A stretch of 24,284 nt of DNA from an uncultured Eubacterium sp. GTDB lineage: Bacteria; Bacillota; Clostridia; Lachnospirales; Lachnospiraceae. Both the position numbers and the translations under genes were made by a program. The stretch's first letter is position 1; each line of letters opens with the position of its first letter. Below, piece by piece: positions 8,300 to 16,093 of the stretch. The notes beneath the pieces are model-generated. The model worked only from the letters and a program-made list of their open reading frames with translations. It did not search any database and was not told where the DNA came from. The stretch is taken from positions 1-24,284 of the forward strand of contig CALGGT010000091.1 in assembly GCA_937915825.1 (NCBI GenBank). The letters are read 5' to 3'.

Positions 8300-8308
8300 G
8301 ATACTTGT
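8296..8308. promoter_or_regulatory. Inverted repeat bridging the two divergent -35 boxes
   Basis: ACAAG-ATA-CTTGT, perfect five-base arms centred at 8302, overlaps both the rnf and the fabF -35 hexamers. Part of the symmetry comes from the TTGT of the two -35 boxes themselves, so it may be incidental; if it is an operator, one protein could control both genes. Confidence 0.35.
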
Positions 8309-8333
8309 CTTTCCCTGCACTTTCTGATAAAAT
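8305..8333 (+). promoter_or_regulatory. Promoter of fabF
   Basis: TTGTCT (8305-8310) and TAAAAT (8328-8333) with a 17-base spacer, about 45 bases before the fabF ATG. It is divergent from and nearly touching the rnf promoter. Confidence 0.7.
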
Positions 8334-8376
8334 AAACAACAGTGAACGGAAATCCGGAAAGGAGCATTCAATTAAA

Positions 8377-9621
8377 ATGAAAGAGAAAATCGTGATCACC
8401 GGTACCGGGGCTGTAACCCCGATTGGAATCGGCGTAAAAGAATACTGGAAACAATTGATCGACGGAGCTTGCGGCGTGGCGCCCATCACCTTATTCGACG
8501 CCTCTTCCCTTCCCGTACAGATTGCTGCCGAGGTTAAGAATTTTAATCCGGAAGATCATATGACAAAAAAACAAGCCAGAGAAATGGATCGTTTTATGCA
8601 ATATGGATACGCTGCCGCCCAGGAAGCCTTACTTGAGGCAGCCTTAACCAATGAGAATGCAGATCCTGCTCGTGTTGGAATCGTCATTGGAACTGCCATG
8701 TCCGGTGTTTCCATTATCTCCGAAACCCAAGACGGATTAAGCACAGGCGCTCACAGCAAGGTCAGCCCCCGTTTTGTCCCGAAATTTATCGGCAACATTG
8801 CAGCTGCGCAGATCGGCATTGCGAAGGGATTTCACGGACCAAGCTTAACCGTTAGCACCGCCTGTTCTTCCGGCGCCGATGCCATTACCACCGCCGCCAT
8901 GTTGCTAAATGCTGACGAAGCCGATGCCGTGGTAGCCGTTGGATGTGACGCCAGTCTCTGTCCGGTGGTCGTATCCGGTTTAGCATCCGCCCATGCATTA
9001 AGTACCAACAACACGAATCCCAAAGGCGCCAGCCGACCTTTTGATCGGGACCGGGACGGATTCGTATTTGGCGAAGGAGCCGGCGCTGTCATACTGGAAA
9101 CCGAATCCCATGCCAAGAAAAGAGGGGCAGATATCTTGGGAATTCTGGCAGGATATGCCAATGGAACCGACGGGCATCACGTAACCGCGCCTCATCCGGA
9201 CGGGATCGGAGCCATTCATTGTATGAAGGAAGCCCTGAAGAAAGCAGAAATTTCTCCGAAAGAGATTGGATACATTAACGCCCATGGAACCTCCACACCC
9301 AAGGGAGATGTCATTGAGAATCAAGCCATTAAAAACGTATTTGGTGAGCACGCGTATCATATGAAAGTCACGTCAACCAAAGGAGCCACCGGCCATATGA
9401 TGGGCGGTGGCGGCGTAACAGAGGCCATTACCTGTTTAATGACCATTCGCGAAGGAGTGATCCCTCCTACCTTGAATTTAGAAAATCCGGGAGAAGAATT
9501 TGATTTAGATTATGTTCCTCAAAAAGCAGTTGCCGATTCCATCTCTTATGCCATGACCAATGCATTCGGATTTGGCGGACAGAACTCTTCTCTCATATTG
9601 GGAGAATATAAAGGTTCCTGA
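8377..9621 (+). CDS. fabF: 3-oxoacyl-[acyl-carrier-protein] synthase II (FabF type)
   Basis: Condensing enzyme that extends acyl-ACP with malonyl-ACP in fatty acid synthesis. The product is 414 residues, the normal FabF length. The catalytic set falls at the same positions as in E. coli FabF: C163 (VSTACSSGADAI), H303 (NAHGTSTPKGD) and H340 (GATGHMMGGGGVTEAI). The last motif differs from the usual GHLLGAAGGVEA, which may mark a paralogue. The gene stands alone, not in a fab cluster, so it could be an auxiliary enzyme. The ATG at 8377 follows GGAAAGGAG with a rather long gap of 12 bases; the frame is open upstream to 8305, but that part contains the promoter. Its stop is 19 bases from the stop of the convergent kinase gene, with no visible terminator between. 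Confidence 0.93.
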   Translation: MKEKIVITGTGAVTPIGIGVKEYWKQLIDGACGVAPITLFDASSLPVQIAAEVKNFNPEDHMTKKQAREMDRFMQYGYAAAQEALLEAALTNENADPARVGIVIGTAMSGVSIISETQDGLSTGAHSKVSPRFVPKFIGNIAAAQIGIAKGFHGPSLTVSTACSSGADAITTAAMLLNADEADAVVAVGCDASLCPVVVSGLASAHALSTNNTNPKGASRPFDRDRDGFVFGEGAGAVILETESHAKKRGADILGILAGYANGTDGHHVTAPHPDGIGAIHCMKEALKKAEISPKEIGYINAHGTSTPKGDVIENQAIKNVFGEHAYHMKVTSTKGATGHMMGGGGVTEAITCLMTIREGVIPPTLNLENPGEEFDLDYVPQKAVADSISYAMTNAFGFGGQNSSLILGEYKGS

Positions 9622-9640
9622 ATGTTCGAGGCATGATCCA

Positions 9641-10831
9641 TTAGATCTCAATCTGAAATGTTTTGACATATTCCTGTCCATTGACTACTTTGCGGTTCTG
9701 AATAAACCTTAATTTATAACCGTGCATGGACAGGATTTTTTTTGCAATGGAAAGTCCCAAACCGGATCCTCCTTTACTGTTTCTGGATTCATCCCCCATC
9801 ACAAAGGGATCAAACAAATATTCAATCTGTTCCTCCGGAATCTTTCCTCCGTTATCGGAAACGGACACGAGTAAATGATCCTCTTTTTCCTCCAAAAAGA
9901 TACCAATCCTGGTTCCTTCCTCATTATGCTTGATCCCATTTGTGATCAGGTTTTGGATCACACGCATAAATTGAACTTGATCCAATTCCACCTGAATTTT
10001 TTCATCCGGGATCCCCACTTCCAGTTCCATATTTTTTTCTTCCACATCTGCGTACAACCCGCTTACACATTCCCGCAACAATTCCGCAAGATCGGTCTTC
10101 TCTTTTTTTAAGGTAAATCCCTGGGTATCGATTTTCACATAATCAAATAATAAATAGATCATTTCACTTAATCGCTTGGATTTGTTCTCAATGGCCCGTA
10201 AATATTCTTCCTGTTTTTCTTCTTCTACCATCCCATCTGCCAGGGCCATGGAATAGCCGTGAATGGTAGTGATGGGGGTTTTTAGATCATGGGCAATATC
10301 CGCTAATAACTGAGACCGTTTCGCCTCATATTCTTCCTTTATTTGTTTCTCCTCCTCTTGAATCTTACCCACTTCTTTTAGAACAACACTTACATAATAA
10401 ATCCCCCCGGCGAGACAGGGAATAAGTACCAGAAGCAAAAGGATCAGCAAAAGCCCCACCAGAAAAAACATTTGAGAAGGGGTAAGATCCCTTAGATGAT
10501 AAACATCGGAATTTTTCAGGAGTATTCTTTCAATCTTCTGATTTAAGTCTTTGTTCAGGGAAGAAAAGGAAATACCCATCCCGATCAGGCTGGGAAGAAG
10601 ATTCGTCGGCAGACATAAAAGAAGCCTTCCAAGCAGCATGGTGATCAACATTAAAATCGGGATGATCCCCAATGTTTTTAACTCAACTCCCTTTAAAAAC
10701 CAATCGCTGTACGCAGGTACAAAGATACGATTGATAAACGTCATGTTCAGAGTCTCAAATCCGCATATTAGTACAATAACAATGATAAAACGCGCGATTA
10801 AGAATCGTCGGAATTCTCGCCATTTATCCAT
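9641..10831 (-). CDS. Membrane sensor histidine kinase
   Basis: Sensor of a two-component pair, 396 residues. Hydrophobic segments at about 11-28, 53-74 and 121-148 leave only a short loop outside, so a large extracellular sensor domain is absent. The dimerisation domain has LLADIAHDLKTPITTIHGYS with the phosphorylated H181. The ATPase domain shows NLITNGIKHNEEGT (N box), VSDNGGKI (G1), FDPFVMGDESR (F box) and GGSGLGLSIAKKI (G2). The ATG at 10831 is preferred because GAGGG sits five bases upstream; a GTG at 10843 is the alternative. It follows the response regulator by 37 bases. The general type resembles VanS-like kinases of Firmicutes; the signal is unknown. Confidence 0.93.
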   Translation of the reverse strand: MDKWREFRRFLIARFIIVIVLICGFETLNMTFINRIFVPAYSDWFLKGVELKTLGIIPILMLITMLLGRLLLCLPTNLLPSLIGMGISFSSLNKDLNQKIERILLKNSDVYHLRDLTPSQMFFLVGLLLILLLLVLIPCLAGGIYYVSVVLKEVGKIQEEEKQIKEEYEAKRSQLLADIAHDLKTPITTIHGYSMALADGMVEEEKQEEYLRAIENKSKRLSEMIYLLFDYVKIDTQGFTLKKEKTDLAELLRECVSGLYADVEEKNMELEVGIPDEKIQVELDQVQFMRVIQNLITNGIKHNEEGTRIGIFLEEKEDHLLVSVSDNGGKIPEEQIEYLFDPFVMGDESRNSKGGSGLGLSIAKKILSMHGYKLRFIQNRKVVNGQEYVKTFQIEI

Positions 10832-10868
10832 AATTTCCCTCACAATTTTCTTTTCCCTCGGGTGTATC

Positions 10869-11570
10869 CTATCCGATCAATCGATATCCCAATCCACGGA
10901 TTGTCTTAATGTACTCCGAGGGATCCTGAGATAATTTACTTCTTAATTTACTAATGCAAACGCGAATGTTATTATCCGCCACAATAAATTCCTCATCCCA
11001 TCCCTGCTCATAGATTTGCTGCATGGTAAATACTTTCCCCGGATGACTCATAAAAAGTTCCATTACTTTATATTCCACCGATGTTAGATCAATGATCTCA
11101 CCATTCTTTTTCAGAACACAGGATTCCGGATCCAACTCCAAATCTCTGACACAGATTACATCTCTTTTTTCCACTCTGGCTCCCAGCAAATAAAATCTCC
11201 GGATATTGGATTGCACTCTGGCAACGGCTTCCAAGGGATTAAAAGGCTTCGGCAGATAGTCATCCGCTCCCAGATTCAATCCCAATATTTTCTCCGAATC
11301 ACCATCTTTGGCAGATAAGATCATAACCGGAATATTGCTGGTTTCCCGAATGCGTTGTAAGACTTTGTAACCATCCATCACCGGCATCATAATATCCAAG
11401 ATACAAAAATCCGGATGATCCTTTTCAAAGCGGACCAACGCCTCTCCCCCATCCTTCGCTTCTAAGATCTCGTATCCTTCATGTGACAGATATAGCCGGA
11501 GAAGCTCTCGAATCTCCGGCTCATCATCTGCAATTAGGATTTTAATCGGCTGTTCAAATTGTTCTTTCAT
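10869..11570 (-). CDS. OmpR-family response regulator
   Basis: DNA-binding partner of the adjacent kinase, 233 residues. The receiver domain (about 9-122) has the acidic pair D15-D16, phospho-acceptor D59 (ILDIMMP), S86 and K108 (PKPF). The C-terminal winged helix (about 135-232) reads LTSVEYKVMELFMSHPGKVF and ends DNNIRVCISKLRSKL, YIKTIRGLGYRL, typical OmpR/PhoB. The start at ATG 11570 is set by AGGAAGG six bases upstream. It is 30 bases after the DUF975 gene and 37 before the kinase, so all three form one operon. Proteins of this class bind short direct repeats about one helical turn apart, which are seen upstream of the operon. Confidence 0.95.
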   Translation of the reverse strand: MKEQFEQPIKILIADDEPEIRELLRLYLSHEGYEILEAKDGGEALVRFEKDHPDFCILDIMMPVMDGYKVLQRIRETSNIPVMILSAKDGDSEKILGLNLGADDYLPKPFNPLEAVARVQSNIRRFYLLGARVEKRDVICVRDLELDPESCVLKKNGEIIDLTSVEYKVMELFMSHPGKVFTMQQIYEQGWDEEFIVADNNIRVCISKLRSKLSQDPSEYIKTIRGLGYRLIG

Positions 11571-11600
11571 ACAAACCTTCCTAATCAACGATCGTTTCTC

Positions 11601-12518
11601 CTACTGGGAAACAATTTCCTTTTGATAAAACACTTCTTCCTCGTTCGGTTCATCCCCTTTTAGGGCTAAATACAAGGCGGCGTTTGTGGAATAAATGTAC
11701 GGATTCACATAGAAGATCGATAAAATTCCACAGGTAAAAATGGATAATAAAATCCATCCCATGAAGGATAAATCCAACACGAACGCGTTCCACTTCTGAC
11801 CGGTCATCATGCGTTTACTTTCCGCGAACGCTTCTTCTTTGGTCATGTTGGGATTCTCCGCCAACAAATAAGGGATCATACGATATTCATATCCTTTGAT
11901 AATTCCGGGAATGATGAATAAGAATGTCCATAATACCAAATATAAATCCCGGAAAAACAAGATTTTTACAATATTCTTGTAATTGTTCTCAAATGCGAAA
12001 AGAATGTTTCCGATTTTGCTATCCGTAGAATGATTTTTCAGGAAGAAAGTATTCCCACCCATTTCCAAAGGATTTACCAGGAATACATCCCATACAATGG
12101 CAATCGCTGTAAGGATCAATCCAACAATTCCTGCAATGCCAAGAATCGCCAGAAGCGCTCCCTTGCTTATCCCGTTGTTATCATCGCTTTTTTCTGTGGA
12201 ATTTACACTGCTGCTTGAGGTGCTGCCTGAACGGTTGTTCACGCTGTTGTCACTCTTTCCCGTATCCTTGGATGAATCGGATGTATTCCCTTCACCGATC
12301 ACCCCTTTCTTAAGCGTATCCGATATGGAAGTGTGTTTTTTACCATCCTGAACTACTTCCTGACTACGTTGGAAGCCGGTGGAAGCACCTCTTCCGCCGG
12401 AGAACGCGCCTGTCCCTCCGGCAAGAACTGTTAAGATCAGAGCTACCACGACACACATCCAATAATTTGCTTTGAATCTCTCTTTACCTTTTCTTTTGAC
12501 ATCTTTACGGCTCCACAT
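11601..12518 (-). CDS. DUF975 family membrane protein
   Basis: A 305-residue membrane protein of unknown function. It begins MWSRKDVKRKGKERFKANYW, the common start of DUF975 proteins, followed by a hydrophobic segment (about 20-40). Next comes a long low-complexity stretch rich in Ser, Asn, Thr and Lys (about 45-118), probably disordered or outside. Several more helices follow (about 120-150, 195-215, 245-285), and the family motif region PYLLAENPNMTKEEAFAESKRMM precedes the last pair. The low-complexity insert is longer than I would expect for the family. It is the first gene of an operon with the two-component pair; it may be the target or an accessory of that sensor (inference). The ATG at 12518 has AAAGGAG upstream. 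Confidence 0.85.
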   Translation of the reverse strand: MWSRKDVKRKGKERFKANYWMCVVVALILTVLAGGTGAFSGGRGASTGFQRSQEVVQDGKKHTSISDTLKKGVIGEGNTSDSSKDTGKSDNSVNNRSGSTSSSSVNSTEKSDDNNGISKGALLAILGIAGIVGLILTAIAIVWDVFLVNPLEMGGNTFFLKNHSTDSKIGNILFAFENNYKNIVKILFFRDLYLVLWTFLFIIPGIIKGYEYRMIPYLLAENPNMTKEEAFAESKRMMTGQKWNAFVLDLSFMGWILLSIFTCGILSIFYVNPYIYSTNAALYLALKGDEPNEEEVFYQKEIVSQ

Positions 12519-12569
12519 AATTGTATTCTCCTTTCAAACGAACGGTTTGTTGTTTTGTTTTATGAGTCT

Positions 12570-12598
12570 ATCTTAGCAGAGAATTCTTTCTCTTAAAA
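12570..12598 (-). promoter_or_regulatory. Probable promoter of the DUF975/two-component operon
   Basis: TAAGAT (12575-12570) with a poor -35 (TTTTAA, 12598-12593) at 17 bases on the minus strand. The weak -35 next to the upstream repeats fits a promoter that needs an activator. The spacer contains a perfect inverted repeat AGAGAA-TTCT-TTCTCT (12578-12593). Confidence 0.45.
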
Positions 12599-12604
12599 TC
12601 TAAA

Positions 12605-12633
12605 AACATTAACATAACATTAACAATTAACAT
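12605..12633. promoter_or_regulatory. Direct repeats ATTAACAW upstream of the two-component operon
   Basis: Plus-strand AACATTAACAT (12605-12615) is followed directly by AACATTAACAA (12616-12626), an 11-base period with one mismatch. A third ATTAACAT follows at 12626-12633. They end within ten bases of the weak -35 box, the position and spacing expected for binding of an OmpR/PhoB-type regulator, so autoregulation is likely (inference). Confidence 0.5.
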
Positions 12634-12641
12634 CCTAACAT

Positions 12642-12676
12642 AAAAACTCCCGTAAGGCAAATATTCCTTACGGGAG
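12642..12676 (-). terminator. Rho-independent terminator of the MATE/epimerase/SDR operon
   Basis: Perfect 11-base stem CTCCCGTAAGG / CCTTACGGGAG (12647-12657 with 12666-12676) and an eight-base loop, followed on the minus strand by five T. It lies about 60 bases after the SDR stop. Confidence 0.88.
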
Positions 12677-12738
12677 ACGTTCCAAGGGAGATTGGAGCAA
12701 ATTGTCTAAAACAAAGGATTAACAAAAGAGAACGGGAT

Positions 12739-13485
12739 TTATTCAATAAATCCAGTTGCCCCCTGGGCTTTTTTCACTGCATCTTCCAGTGTCATGCCGG
12801 TATAATCCCCGGCGGAAAATAAACGTCCGGATTTGCAGTCGTCCACAAATACACCTACCACCACGCCGGGAATTGCACTGTCCGGTGGGTTCGGCGCATT
12901 CGGACCTCCTAGATCCGTGCGACACCATCCCGGATCGGTTAAGCTGAGGATCACATTCGTCCCCTCATATTTGGATCCCAAATCCACGGTAACTTTGTCC
13001 AGTGCTGCTTTCGAGGCCGAATATCCGGCCTGTTGCGGATCCAGAGTAATCCCGCTCGTGGTATTTACAATCCTTCCAAACCCTCTTTCCACCATTCCCG
13101 GCAGAAAATGATAACAGATCATCATGGGAGCGATGGTATTGATCCGAAAGCTCTCCAGATAGTCCGATACCGGCGTTTTCAGATATTCCGTCCGGTATGC
13201 CACCTGCACACCGGCGTTATTTAAGATGATATCCACCGGAATTCCTTGCATATCAATTTCTTTGCACAGGTTCTGAACCTCTTCCTCACGGGCCAGATCG
13301 CAAGCCACGGTTTTTACCGTGACACCATAAGACTGTGCTTCCTTCTTTACGTTCTCCAAATGAGAAAGCTCTCTGCTATGTAAGATCAGATTGCAGCCAT
13401 TCTTGGCAAGTTCCAATGCTGCCAATCTTCCAATTCCTCTGCTGGCCCCGGTTACCAGGGCCCATTTTTCATGAATCTGAATCAC
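12739..13485 (-). CDS. Short-chain dehydrogenase/reductase
   Basis: Classical SDR of 248 residues, probably NADP(H)- or NAD(H)-dependent. It shows the cofactor motif TGASRGIG (12-19), CDLA, NNAG (89-92), N116, and catalytic S144 with Y155-SAS-K159. HSR after the second strand (36-38) leans toward NADPH. The substrate is not evident; the C-terminal part (PGWCRTDLGGPNAP) is the usual substrate-loop area. I chose the GTG at 13485, with AAAAAGGAG seven bases upstream; the ATG at 13506 would include that site in the protein. The start overlaps the epimerase gene by 17 bases, and a terminator follows, making this the last gene of a three-gene operon with a MATE exporter. Confidence 0.88.
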   Translation of the reverse strand: MIQIHEKWALVTGASRGIGRLAALELAKNGCNLILHSRELSHLENVKKEAQSYGVTVKTVACDLAREEEVQNLCKEIDMQGIPVDIILNNAGVQVAYRTEYLKTPVSDYLESFRINTIAPMMICYHFLPGMVERGFGRIVNTTSGITLDPQQAGYSASKAALDKVTVDLGSKYEGTNVILSLTDPGWCRTDLGGPNAPNPPDSAIPGVVVGVFVDDCKSGRLFSAGDYTGMTLEDAVKKAQGATGFIE

Positions 13486-14497
13486 GAATAATCTCCTTTT
13501 TCGCATGCTCCAAGGTAGTAATTACTTTATCACACCAGGCATCAAACATTTTATCCTCAATCTGACATTCTTTATGACTTAATACATAAGCAATGGTTTG
13601 TGCAATTCCCTGCTCAAAGCGAACCTCCGGCTTAAAATCCGGTACCGCTTCTTTTAATTTATGGTTTTTAAAGATGACCGAGCAGGCCTTATCTCCCAAT
13701 AAACTGCCGGTAAAATCGTAATCGCTGACCGATGCCAAAAATTCAGAACTTACATAATAAGGCTTTAATTCTACGCCTAAGGCCTGGGCTACCGCCTGAT
13801 AGATCTGGTTCCAGGTCAGAGTCTCATCGTTGGTGATCTGAAACGCTTCCCCGATGGCATGGGGATTTCCGATCAATCCGCAATATCCTTTGGCAAAATC
13901 CGAATTGTGAGTCATCGTCCAAAGAGATGTCCCATCTCCGTGAATGATCACAGGTTTTCCCTGTAACATTCTTTGAATCACCGAATAACTTCCCTTGTCC
14001 CCATGTACGCCCAAGGGGACGCTGCGTTCATCGTAGGTATGACTGGGACGCACGATCGTTACAGGAAACTGCTCCGTTCTGTATTTTTCCATTAGAAACT
14101 CTTCACAGGCAATCTTATCTCTGGAATATTGCCAATAGGGATTGGCCAATGCCGTTCCCTCGGTAATATAGGGAGATCGTACCGGTTTATGATAGGCAGA
14201 CGCCGAGCTGATATAAATATATTGCTTCGTTCTTTCCCGGAACAAACGATAATCCCGTTCTACCTGAGGCACAACAAAGCCGATAAATTCACAAACCGCA
14301 TCAAAGGTCCGATCCTTCAACGCCTCTTTTACTTCCTCTTCCTTCTCCATATCCGCCACAATGGAATGGACGCCTTCCGGGAGATCTTCTACGCGATTTC
14401 CCCGATTTAATAAATACACTTCATGGTCCGTCGCCGCTAACCTTCGTGTAATTGCCATGCTGATGGTTCCCGTTCCACCGATTAATAAGATTTTCAT
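13469..14497 (-). CDS. NAD-dependent epimerase/dehydratase family protein (extended SDR)
   Basis: Extended SDR of 342 residues. The Rossmann motif is GGTGTIS (7-13). The active-site region has ISSASAYH (about 96-103) and Y124-SRD-K128, and the C-terminal half carries WTMTHNSDFAKGYCGLIGN. This subfamily of single-domain nucleotide-sugar-epimerase-like proteins covers many substrates, and I cannot name one here. The ATG at 14497 has CAGGAGGT nine bases upstream and overlaps the MATE stop (ATGA). The SDR gene overlaps its 3' end. The tight coupling suggests that the two oxidoreductases and the exporter act on the same compound or its products (inference). Confidence 0.88.
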   Translation of the reverse strand: MKILLIGGTGTISMAITRRLAATDHEVYLLNRGNRVEDLPEGVHSIVADMEKEEEVKEALKDRTFDAVCEFIGFVVPQVERDYRLFRERTKQYIYISSASAYHKPVRSPYITEGTALANPYWQYSRDKIACEEFLMEKYRTEQFPVTIVRPSHTYDERSVPLGVHGDKGSYSVIQRMLQGKPVIIHGDGTSLWTMTHNSDFAKGYCGLIGNPHAIGEAFQITNDETLTWNQIYQAVAQALGVELKPYYVSSEFLASVSDYDFTGSLLGDKACSVIFKNHKLKEAVPDFKPEVRFEQGIAQTIAYVLSHKECQIEDKMFDAWCDKVITTLEHAKKEIIRDSDS

Positions 14498-15915
14498 GAA
14501 GTATGTACCTCCTGACAACACAAAACTTCCTTATATCCGGTGTTTGTTTTTTGTGGATACATCCCATCTGACTTTTCTTTTTTCATAACTTGATACAGAT
14601 GATAGAGAAAGGAAGCCAGGTTCATAACAAACGCACCGGTCCATGCCGCGATCTCCGCGTAAGCCGTGGCTACAAATCCCACCGATGACACAAAAACAAC
14701 GATCATGGAGATTCTTAGGATCATCTCCGCAATCCCGGACAACATAGGGATCGTAGGATATCCCATTCCCTGCACGCCGCTTCTTATCACAAACAGGGAA
14801 TCCACAATAAAGATAAAAACGCCGCATCGCGGTAAAAATTCCTTCACCAGGGCAATGGATTCTTCTCCGGAGATCATGATCGATGCCAATTGTCCGGGAA
14901 TGCATACCATCAACGTTCCCAATACCACAAAGGTGACCATGGCGATCATCCAGCATACTTTAAAACCTTCCAAAATCCGTTTGTACTCTTTGGCACCATA
15001 ATTCTGGCTGGTAAAGGAGGACATGGCAAACCCGGCTACACAAGCCGGCTGCATAAATAAATTCAAAAATCTGCTGCAAACGGAATAGGCCGATGTATAA
15101 ATAACCCCCATACCATTTACAAAATACTGAACAACCACACAGCCCACAGCGGTAATGGAATTCATAACCGCCATAGGAAGTCCGTTGGCAATTAACGTTT
15201 TATAAAAACCTTGGCAATGGATGAAATCCTCTTTCCTTAAACGGATAAAGGGGATTTTTCTCAGGCTTCGGACACAGATCAGCGTGGATACCACCTGGGC
15301 GATCACGGTGGCAATGGCCGCCCCCTCGACGCCGGTTTTTAAAACAAAGATAAAGAGGCAGTCCATGGACAGGTTCAGGATCGAAGAGATAATGATCGCC
15401 GTAAAAGGCGTCTTGCTATCTCCCAACGCTCGTAAGATCCCGGCACATACATTATAACTTAAGGTAACGATCAAACCTCCGAACATGACCGTTCCATATC
15501 GTAAACTGTCCTTTAAAATGGCCGGATTGGTTTGCATCACCCTTAGGATGTCCGGAAGAAATAGAATGCTCAGAGTGGTTAACAAAACGGCGATCGCCCC
15601 GGCCAATTCCAACGTAGCCGCAATGCTTCGCCGAAGATCCGGATACTCTTTGGCACCGAATTTTTGAGCGATGATCACCGAAAATCCGTTGGAAAGCCCC
15701 ATGGCAAACCCAAAAATCAGAAAGGTCACCGAAGACATATTTCCTACCGCTGCTAACTGGGCGTCTCCTAACCCTTTTCCCACAATGGCTGTGTCCACTA
15801 CGTTGTAAATCTGTTGCAAGATATTGGTAAACAGCATTGGAAAAAAGAACGCCAGGATTACCGAGGACACATTTCCCTTGGTTAAATCGGTTGTTTTCTC
15901 TCTCATCTCTTCCAT
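14494..15915 (-). CDS. MATE family efflux transporter
   Basis: A 473-residue polytopic membrane protein with about twelve hydrophobic segments. MATE-typical regions are ILAFFFPMLFTNILQQIYNVVDTAIVGK near the N terminus and FAMGLSNGFSVIIAQKFGAKE, and at the start of the second half PMAVMNSITAVGCVVVQYFVNGMG with AMSSFTSQNYGAKEYKRI. Such proteins export cationic or polar compounds using Na+ or H+ gradients; the substrate is not predictable. Two starts are possible: ATG 15915 (used here, with GGGGGAG very close upstream) and ATG 15906, which would have better spacing. First gene of the operon, divergent from the AraC-type regulator. Confidence 0.93.
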   Translation of the reverse strand: MEEMREKTTDLTKGNVSSVILAFFFPMLFTNILQQIYNVVDTAIVGKGLGDAQLAAVGNMSSVTFLIFGFAMGLSNGFSVIIAQKFGAKEYPDLRRSIAATLELAGAIAVLLTTLSILFLPDILRVMQTNPAILKDSLRYGTVMFGGLIVTLSYNVCAGILRALGDSKTPFTAIIISSILNLSMDCLFIFVLKTGVEGAAIATVIAQVVSTLICVRSLRKIPFIRLRKEDFIHCQGFYKTLIANGLPMAVMNSITAVGCVVVQYFVNGMGVIYTSAYSVCSRFLNLFMQPACVAGFAMSSFTSQNYGAKEYKRILEGFKVCWMIAMVTFVVLGTLMVCIPGQLASIMISGEESIALVKEFLPRCGVFIFIVDSLFVIRSGVQGMGYPTIPMLSGIAEMILRISMIVVFVSSVGFVATAYAEIAAWTGAFVMNLASFLYHLYQVMKKEKSDGMYPQKTNTGYKEVLCCQEVHTS

Positions 15916-15958
15916 TCTCCCCCAGAGTGATACAATACTACAATTTTTCTCTGACGCT

Positions 15959-15964
15959 ATTATA
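15959..15964 (-). promoter_or_regulatory. -10 box of the MATE operon promoter
   Basis: Perfect TATAAT on the minus strand, about 45 bases before the MATE start. No good -35 is present at 16-18 bases; instead that position falls at the first copy of the direct repeat at 15986, which suggests an activator-dependent promoter. Confidence 0.55.
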
Positions 15965-15985
15965 CAAAAAAAACATTCCCCTCGA

Positions 15986-16018
15986 TTTCAAAATGGTGGT
16001 ATTTTTTTCAAAATTGTG
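15986..16018. promoter_or_regulatory. 20-base-spaced direct repeat between MATE operon and araC (candidate regulator site)
   Basis: TTTCAAAATGGTG (15986-15998) and TTTCAAAATTGTG (16006-16018) match at 12 of 13 positions and start exactly 20 bases apart, two helical turns. AraC-family proteins typically bind paired direct half-sites at this distance. One copy borders the -35 region of the MATE promoter, the other overlaps the core of the araC promoter, so one dimer could activate the first and repress the second (inference). Confidence 0.6.
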
Positions 16019-16019
16019 A

Positions 16020-16025
16020 TATAAT
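16020..16025 (+). promoter_or_regulatory. -10 box of the araC-type regulator gene
   Basis: TATAAT on the plus strand, about 68 bases before the ATG. No convincing -35 is seen; the second repeat copy ends two bases upstream. Confidence 0.5.
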
Positions 16026-16093
16026 CAGAGCAATTTCATCCTTTCTTTCGAAAAAGTTACTGTGAATCCGAGCAAAAACCAAGGGGGTTTTCC

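Noticed and set aside
8305..8376. Upstream start for fabF
   Set aside because: The first codons would overlap the -35 and -10 boxes; FabF length and motif numbering fit the ATG at 8377.
8223..8489. N-terminal extension of rnfC beyond the GTG at 8222
   Set aside because: The stretch contains both divergent promoters and the start of fabF, and its translation is not RnfC-like; the GTG has a strong ribosome binding site.
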